A DNA stretch of 64,000 bases from Bartonella vinsonii subsp. vinsonii (GTDB taxonomy: Bacteria > Pseudomonadota > Alphaproteobacteria > Rhizobiales > Rhizobiaceae). Position numbers and translations under genes: made by a program. Positions 59,290 to 64,000 of the stretch are shown here, one piece after another. Under the pieces are notes generated by a model. It was given only the letters and a program-made list of their open reading frames with translations. It had not been told where the DNA came from and did no database searches. The DNA lies in NCBI RefSeq assembly GCF_902825235.1, contig NZ_CADEAJ010000005.1, positions 1-64,000 on the forward strand. The letters run 5' to 3'. The stretch's first letter is position 1; each line of letters opens with the position of its first letter.

Positions 59290-60252
59290 ATGATAAAATA
59301 TATGAGACGGATGACTTCTGTTTTACTGGTTGCAACCAGCTTTGCAACACCTTTATGGACACAGACGAGTATTGCAAATACGAGTACTCAAACAAATGTA
59401 ACAATTAATCATGTTTCAGGCACAGCTTCTGTTCCCATCTCTCCTAAAAAGGTTGTTGTATTTGATCTTGCAACGCTTGATAATATGAATCACCTTGGAA
59501 TCAAAGCCGTTGCCGGTGTTCCTGAAGGAAAAAAACCTGTGTATTTGCAGCAGTTTGATGGTGCAGAATATGAAAAAATTGGTACCCTTTTTGAACCGGA
59601 TTATGAAAAAATTGCTACCCTTAAACCCGATTTGATTATTATTTCCTCCAGAACTCAAGCAAAATATAATGATTTATCCAAAATCGCTCCAACAATTGAT
59701 CTAACTGTAGGAAATGAAACCTCTCTTGAGGATATTAAACGGAATGTGTCTATCCTTGGAAAAGTTTTTGCCAAAGAAAAGGAAGCCGAAAAAGAAATTG
59801 CCAAACTCGATGAAACTTTAGCAGAAGTTCGCAAAAACACACAAGGAAAAGGTGCAGCGCTTATACTTATGACCTCTGGTGGAAAAATCAGCGCCTTGGG
59901 TCCAAAGTCACGTTTTGATATTTTGCATTCCGCATTTGGAATTGCCGCAGCAACGGATAAACTGACTGTGCAAAAACATGGACAACTCATTTCTCCTGAA
60001 TTTATCCTTGAAACCAATCCTGATTGGTTGTTGGTCATTGACCGAGATGCAGCAATTGGACGAGAAGGGCAATCTGCAGCACAATTGCTCGACAATGAGC
60101 TTGTTCAGCGTACAAAAGCTGGAAAACAAAACCAAATTATTTATCTGGATTCTTGGAGCTGGTATCGTGCTAGTGGCGGTCTAACGGGACTAAACGAAGC
60201 AGCACAACAAATCAATGAAGCCTTTACGAAAGGCAAAGAAGCACAAAAATAA
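59290..60252 (+). CDS. fatB: iron-siderophore ABC transporter, periplasmic binding protein
   Basis: This 320-residue protein has a signal peptide (about 1-29) and the class III (FecB/FatB/YclQ) binding-protein fold: VSGTASVPISPKKVVVFDLATLDNMNHLG opens lobe 1, KIATLKPDLIIISSRTQAKYNDL is a typical metal-chelate motif, a long helix crosses at about 150-185, and WSWYRASGGLTGLNEAAQQIN ends lobe 2. There is no lipobox, so it should be soluble in the periplasm. It probably binds ferric siderophores of the catechol/enterobactin or vibriobactin type (CeuE, VctP, FatB relatives); the ligand is inferred. A hairpin after it may raise its level over the permeases. The gene name is by similarity only. Confidence 0.85.
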   Translation: MIKYMRRMTSVLLVATSFATPLWTQTSIANTSTQTNVTINHVSGTASVPISPKKVVVFDLATLDNMNHLGIKAVAGVPEGKKPVYLQQFDGAEYEKIGTLFEPDYEKIATLKPDLIIISSRTQAKYNDLSKIAPTIDLTVGNETSLEDIKRNVSILGKVFAKEKEAEKEIAKLDETLAEVRKNTQGKGAALILMTSGGKISALGPKSRFDILHSAFGIAAATDKLTVQKHGQLISPEFILETNPDWLLVIDRDAAIGREGQSAAQLLDNELVQRTKAGKQNQIIYLDSWSWYRASGGLTGLNEAAQQINEAFTKGKEAQK

Positions 60253-60280
60253 CTTGCTTGTCATAAAAATAAAATTTAAG

Positions 60281-60315
60281 AGCAAAGGTTATCTTTAAGA
60301 AGCCTTTGCTTTTTT
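60281..60315 (+). terminator. intercistronic terminator-like hairpin after fatB
   Basis: AGCAAAGG (60281-60288) pairs with CCTTTGCT (60303-60310) and is followed by a T run (60310-60315). The next gene follows within 15 bases, so it is likely a partial terminator or mRNA-stabilising hairpin. Confidence 0.65.
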
Positions 60316-60327
60316 GTTGGAAAATGA

Positions 60328-61290
60328 TTGAACGTGAAAAATTATTGGATAGCCATAACAGTCCTCGCTTTACTGTCTATCCTCAGTATTTTCGTTGGCT
60401 ATTCAGATGTAACACCTACTGATTTATTATCAAACGATTCACATGCTTGGCTTATTTTCTGGCAAACCCGCCTTCCCCGTACAATTGCAGTCCTTTTGGT
60501 GGGCGCGGCCCTTGCTCTTTCTGGCATGATTATGCAGTTGCTTGCACGCAACCGTTTTGTTGAACCATCGACCGCTGGAACTGTTGAATCTGCTTCTCTT
60601 GGCATCCTTTTTGTGATGATTTTCTTGCCCGATATCCCTGTTCTTGAAAAGATGATTATCGCTACAATTTTTGCTATGACTGGAGCACTCCTCTTTATGT
60701 TTTTATTGCGCCAGATTCCTCTAAAATCTGGCCTTATTGTACCACTTACAGGAATTATGCTGGGATATGTGATTGGTTCCTTAACCAACGCTATTGCTGA
60801 TCATGAAATGCTGCTCCCCTCCCTTCAAGCTTATTTATTTGGCAGTTTTGCGATGATTCTTGAGGGAAAATATGAAATTTTATGGTTCTCTCTTCCTCTT
60901 TGCATCCTTGCTTATTTCACTGCTGATCGCTTTACAGTAGCTGGTCTAGGAGAAGATTTAACCAACAATCTTGGACTAAATTATCGTACTGTCATGTTCT
61001 TTGGTCTTTTTATTGTTGCATCCATTACCGCAATTGTTGTCTGTACAGTTGGTCGAATTCCTTTCGTTGGACTGATTATTCCCAATCTTGTTGCAAATTT
61101 CATGGGTGATAATATGCGCTATACGGCTCCTTGGGTAGCAATCAGCGGAGCAGGATTGGTCTTGATCTGTGATCTTTTGGGACGAATCATTCATCCTTCT
61201 CTTGAAATACCCATCAGCACCATGATGGGAATTATTGGTAGTTTTATTTTTATGATACTGCTTTTACGCTGGAGAAAGCGTCTTGGATAA
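60328..61290 (+). CDS. fatD: iron-siderophore ABC transporter, permease 1
   Basis: This 320-residue FecCD-family permease has about nine membrane helices and the characteristic stretch RLPRTIAVLLVGAALALSGMIMQLLARN near the N-terminus. The GRIPFVGLIIPNLVANFMGD segment and the ending LLLRWRKR are also typical. It forms the inner-membrane channel as a heterodimer with the next protein. It starts with GTG at 60328. It overlaps the next gene by 8 bases. Confidence 0.88.
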   Translation: MNVKNYWIAITVLALLSILSIFVGYSDVTPTDLLSNDSHAWLIFWQTRLPRTIAVLLVGAALALSGMIMQLLARNRFVEPSTAGTVESASLGILFVMIFLPDIPVLEKMIIATIFAMTGALLFMFLLRQIPLKSGLIVPLTGIMLGYVIGSLTNAIADHEMLLPSLQAYLFGSFAMILEGKYEILWFSLPLCILAYFTADRFTVAGLGEDLTNNLGLNYRTVMFFGLFIVASITAIVVCTVGRIPFVGLIIPNLVANFMGDNMRYTAPWVAISGAGLVLICDLLGRIIHPSLEIPISTMMGIIGSFIFMILLLRWRKRLG

Positions 61291-62233
61291 AAAGAAAGCA
61301 ACAACACTTATCCTAACAACGCTTATCGTAATGGCGTGTACTGTCATCAGTCTTTATATGACATGGAATGTCAACATCTATACCTGGTCATTTCGTCTCA
61401 CAAAACTTGTCTCTCTTCTTCTTATTGCCTATGCAATTACTGTTTCTACCGTTTTATTTCAAACAGTCGTTAATAATCGTCTTCTTACGCCTTCTATTAT
61501 GGGTTTTGATCAGCTTTATATTTTAATCAAAACTGTCACGATGTATTTTTTAGGCTCTCTTTCTTTGCCGTTTTTAAATGAAGAAGGACAGCTCATTTTT
61601 GAAGCATTCATTCTCGTTCTCTTTTCAATAAGCCTTTTTCGCTGGCTTTTTTCAGACAGTCTAAAAGGCCTTCATTTAACCCTTTTGATTGGTGTTATTT
61701 TAGGTGGCTTTTTTTTCAGTCTACGCATGTTCATGCAATTGCAGTTAAATCCAGATCAAATGATGAATTTAACAGACATCATGTTTGCAAATTTTAATAA
61801 ATTTAATACATCACTCATAAGCTTTGCCTCAATTATTGTCTTCATTGTCAGTCTGATTGGCTGGCGTTCACGTCACCTTCTGGATATTCTTGCTCTAGGA
61901 CGCGAAAACGCACTCAATCTTGGAGTTAATTATCACAAAAGCGCCACAGCTATTCTTATATTTGTTTCCATTCTCGTCTCCATTTCTACAACATTGGTAG
62001 GACCCGTCACCTTTTTTGGACTGTTAGTTGCCAACCTTTCCTATGAACTTGCTCCTCAGGCAAAACACAGTGTTGTTATGCCAATTGCCATATTATTGGC
62101 TATCATTTGTTTGGTTGGTGGACAATTTATTTTAGAACAAATTTTTCATATGGCAGGACGGTTGAGTTTCATTATTGAATTTTGTGGTGGAACTGTTTTC
62201 TTAATGTTATTGATGAAGGGAAAACTAAAATGA
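61283..62233 (+). CDS. fatC: iron-siderophore ABC transporter, permease 2
   Basis: This 316-residue FecCD-family permease is the partner of the previous one: NNRLLTPSIMGFDQLYIL, then LGRENALNLGVNYHK and VGPVTFFGLLVANLSYEL. It starts with TTG at 61283 inside the end of the previous gene, with GGAGAAAG as a good ribosome site; the weak start codon and overlap indicate coupled translation. Its end overlaps the ATPase start as ATGA. Confidence 0.87.
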   Translation: MDKKKATTLILTTLIVMACTVISLYMTWNVNIYTWSFRLTKLVSLLLIAYAITVSTVLFQTVVNNRLLTPSIMGFDQLYILIKTVTMYFLGSLSLPFLNEEGQLIFEAFILVLFSISLFRWLFSDSLKGLHLTLLIGVILGGFFFSLRMFMQLQLNPDQMMNLTDIMFANFNKFNTSLISFASIIVFIVSLIGWRSRHLLDILALGRENALNLGVNYHKSATAILIFVSILVSISTTLVGPVTFFGLLVANLSYELAPQAKHSVVMPIAILLAIICLVGGQFILEQIFHMAGRLSFIIEFCGGTVFLMLLMKGKLK

Positions 62234-62988
62234 TTGAAATCAATCATCTTTCCAAGACTTACGGAGCGAGATTGATTCTTGATGATTTATGTCTTCATCT
62301 CCCCAAAGGGGGGATTATTTCTCTCATTGGTCCCAATGGTTCTGGAAAATCAACTCTTTTGATGTTGATAAGGCGTCTTTTACCGCGTCACAAAGGGTCA
62401 ATTCATATTGACAGCTTAGATATTGATAAAATGCCCCACGATGTTTTGGCGCAAAAACTTTCAATCCTGCGTCAAGATAATCCTCTGTCCTTTCGTTTAA
62501 CCGTGTATGATTTAGTAAGTTTCGGGCGCTATCCTTACTCAAAAGGCTGGTATAATCATGAAGACAAACAATTTATTGACAGTGCAATTCGATATTTCGG
62601 CTTACAAGATCTCAAAGACCGCTTTTTGGATGAACTTTCAGGTGGACAACGCCAACGGACTTTTATTGCAATGGTTATCTGTCAAAATACCGATTATCTT
62701 TTGTTAGATGAACCCTTAAACAATTTGGATATGAAACATTCTGTTTCCATGATGAAGCAATTACGCCGCACAGCCGATGAACTCAAAAAAACCATTCTTA
62801 TTGTTATGCATGATATCAATTTCGCATCATCTTATTCAGATATGATCGTAGCACTCAAAAATGGAAAAGCAGCCTATTGTGGAACACCAAAAGAAATTAT
62901 GCAACCAGAAATTCTTAAAGACATTTATGATGTTGATATTCAAATCAAAACAATCAATGACATTCCTATCGCCCTTTATTATCGATAA
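62230..62988 (+). CDS. iron-siderophore ABC transporter, ATPase
   Basis: This 252-residue ATPase powers the FatBCD-type importer. Motifs: Walker A GPNGSGKST, Q-loop LRQDNPLSF, signature LSGGQRQR, Walker B YLLLDEPLNNLD and H-loop VMHDINFA. It belongs to the FecE/FepC class. The ATG at 62230, preceded by AAGGG and overlapping the stop of the second permease, is preferred to the in-frame 62182, which lies deep in the permease gene. No siderophore synthesis or TonB receptor gene is in the window. Confidence 0.9.
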   Translation: MIEINHLSKTYGARLILDDLCLHLPKGGIISLIGPNGSGKSTLLMLIRRLLPRHKGSIHIDSLDIDKMPHDVLAQKLSILRQDNPLSFRLTVYDLVSFGRYPYSKGWYNHEDKQFIDSAIRYFGLQDLKDRFLDELSGGQRQRTFIAMVICQNTDYLLLDEPLNNLDMKHSVSMMKQLRRTADELKKTILIVMHDINFASSYSDMIVALKNGKAAYCGTPKEIMQPEILKDIYDVDIQIKTINDIPIALYYR

Positions 62989-63077
62989 ATTTCTTTCACT
63001 TATCGATCATCATAAAGACCCATTTTTGCGCTTGCCTACACTTTAAAATCTGCTAAGAATGACGACATCCACCCTTC

Positions 63078-63151
63078 TGGGGAATAGTTTAATGGTAGAA
63101 CAGCGGACTCTGACTCCGTCAATCTTGGTTCGAATCCAGGTTCCCCAGCCA
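63078..63151 (+). tRNA. tRNA-Gln (anticodon CUG)
   Basis: A full cloverleaf is visible: acceptor TGGGGAA (63078-63084) pairs with TTCCCCA (63141-63147). The D arm contains AATGGTAGAA, the anticodon stem GCGGA/TCCGT encloses the loop CTCTGAC with anticodon CTG, and the T arm contains GGTTCGAATCC. CCA (63149-63151) is encoded. It reads CAG codons. Confidence 0.95.
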
Positions 63152-63544
63152 AATTTTCAATGTATGTAGCTTGTAGCTTGCCACTAGGTTTTGTATAATT
63201 TGACAGTAAGTTTTGTACCAATTTATTTTTTTTCACAGAGTTTTTAAGCGGTTCTCAGAGGAGTTTTAAGAGGTGTTTAGAACTGCTTTCATGAGTCTTA
63301 TTTTGCTTGGCTCAGAATCGTAGTTTGAGATGATTCATTTCTTCCAGAAATCCCCTTATTTGACACCTAAAATCTATAAAATATGCATACAGAGACCAAC
63401 AAATTTTGTCTAATTCGCATCATATTTTGTAAAAATGACCTCCTTTTCAAAGGATTTTCATTTTTTCAAAGGGTTCTCACAGGGGCTTCAAAGACCTTTC
63501 AAAGGGTATTTAAAGCCCCCTTTCATGAATCTTTTTTTCTTTTC
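63152..63544. other. intergenic stretch with a degenerate repeat of the methylase 3' end
   Basis: The block at about 63280-63345 (CTTTCATGAGTCTTATTTTG to GAGATGATTC) resembles 63520-63575, which covers the methylase stop codon and its flank. It looks like the remains of a second methylase gene or a tandem duplication. No intact gene lies here. Confidence 0.5.
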
Positions 63545-64000
63545 TTAAAGATCGCAATTTGAGATGATCAGTTCCTTACTGGGAATCGCATTATTGGAAA
63601 AACAGCACGAATAAACTATTCTCACTTCTTTTAATGTAAACTGACTAAAAGTTTTTCGGATCTCTGGTACATCATTAAGAGACAGAACAAACTTTCCCTT
63701 TAATTGTGCAAGCAGTGTGGACATTTTCTGGTAATCCTCCCGCTTAAACAAATCTTTTCCGTAGCAATCCTCAACGCCCCAATAAGGCGGATCAAGGTAA
63801 AACAAGGTCGTTGGCCGGTCATAGCGAAGTATAAAATCAGACCAGTCTAAATGTTCAATGGCTACTCCTGATAAACGCCGGTAGATAAGCTTTAATAAGC
63901 CTTCAAGTTTCAAAGTGTTAAATCGTGCACTACGGTCTGTTTTAACTCCAAAGGTACGCTCTGCAACCTTCCCACTAAAACTCAACCGCTGTAGATACAA
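63545..64000 (-). CDS. phage-type DNA adenine methylase (D12 class), C-terminal part
   Basis: The visible 151 residues are the C-terminal part of a class D12 N6-adenine methyltransferase; the gene runs off the right edge. The catalytic motif IV is DPPYWGVEDCYG at about 70-81 of the visible part, preceded by RYDRPTTLFYLD, with LKGKFVLSLNDVPEIRKTF (motif V-VIII region) after. These Dam-like enzymes are common in prophages. Its place just beyond a tRNA gene fits a prophage or island edge, which is inference. Confidence 0.82.
   Translation of the reverse strand: MYLQRLSFSGKVAERTFGVKTDRSARFNTLKLEGLLKLIYRRLSGVAIEHLDWSDFILRYDRPTTLFYLDPPYWGVEDCYGKDLFKREDYQKMSTLLAQLKGKFVLSLNDVPEIRKTFSQFTLKEVRIVYSCCFSNNAIPSKELIISNCDL

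Overview
The window is AT-rich alphaproteobacterial DNA. It looks like a Bartonella chromosome, probably from a rodent-associated lineage. The basis is the mix of Rhizobiales housekeeping genes (ornithine decarboxylase with a speF-type leader, gcvTHP behind a tandem glycine riboswitch, metQNI), a structured RNA directly upstream of a small HTH protein in the style of the Bartonella Brt/Trp pairs, and a long head-to-tail array of autotransporter genes. The species is inference; no database was searched.

Positions 1-30.8 kb are mostly ordinary chromosome: a Fur/Zur-type regulator, an EmrAB-type efflux pair, a GNAT acetyltransferase with ornithine decarboxylase behind a long structured leader, the tRNA hydroxylase TrhO, KDPG aldolase (eda) convergent with ferredoxin-NADP reductase (fpr), with a duplicated 3' piece of fpr between them, alanine racemase, the glycine cleavage operon, a LON-domain protein and a UPF0434 protein, the Brt-like RNA with its HTH gene, asd, an exported SH3 protein, the methionine importer metQNI, a MaoC protein, a Rossmann/SAF oxidoreductase, a creatininase-family gene that appears frameshifted near its start, and a CobW-type GTPase with a WD40 protein.

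Positions 31.4-59.1 kb hold seven autotransporter loci, all on the minus strand: five intact genes (31380-34760, 35226-39128, 39316-41940, 46093-48942, 49436-52504), one decayed gene carrying a phage-integrase fragment (42127-45603), and one very long gene with two passenger modules and a stop codon inside its signal peptide (53188-59091). A deletion scar of a further copy lies at 34915-35073. The genes share a signal-peptide type, a Y-x-C-S-D-G module near the N-terminus, an FWDFRLE signature before the barrel, a C-terminal beta-barrel ending in F, and a similar promoter (TTTACA or TATACA, 17 bases, TATAAT-like). Two neighbours have almost identical barrel DNA but diverged passengers, and two have in-frame tandem repeats in proline-rich linkers. 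Together this indicates a surface-protein array diversifying by duplication, gene conversion, repeat-number change and decay. A small exported protein at 26368-26739 has the same promoter and leader type but no barrel.

Positions 59.3-63.0 kb encode a complete periplasmic and inner-membrane iron-siderophore ABC importer (binding protein, two permeases, ATPase), divergent from the long autotransporter. The window ends with tRNA-Gln(CUG) and, beyond it, a partial phage-type DNA adenine methylase, which suggests the edge of a prophage or island.
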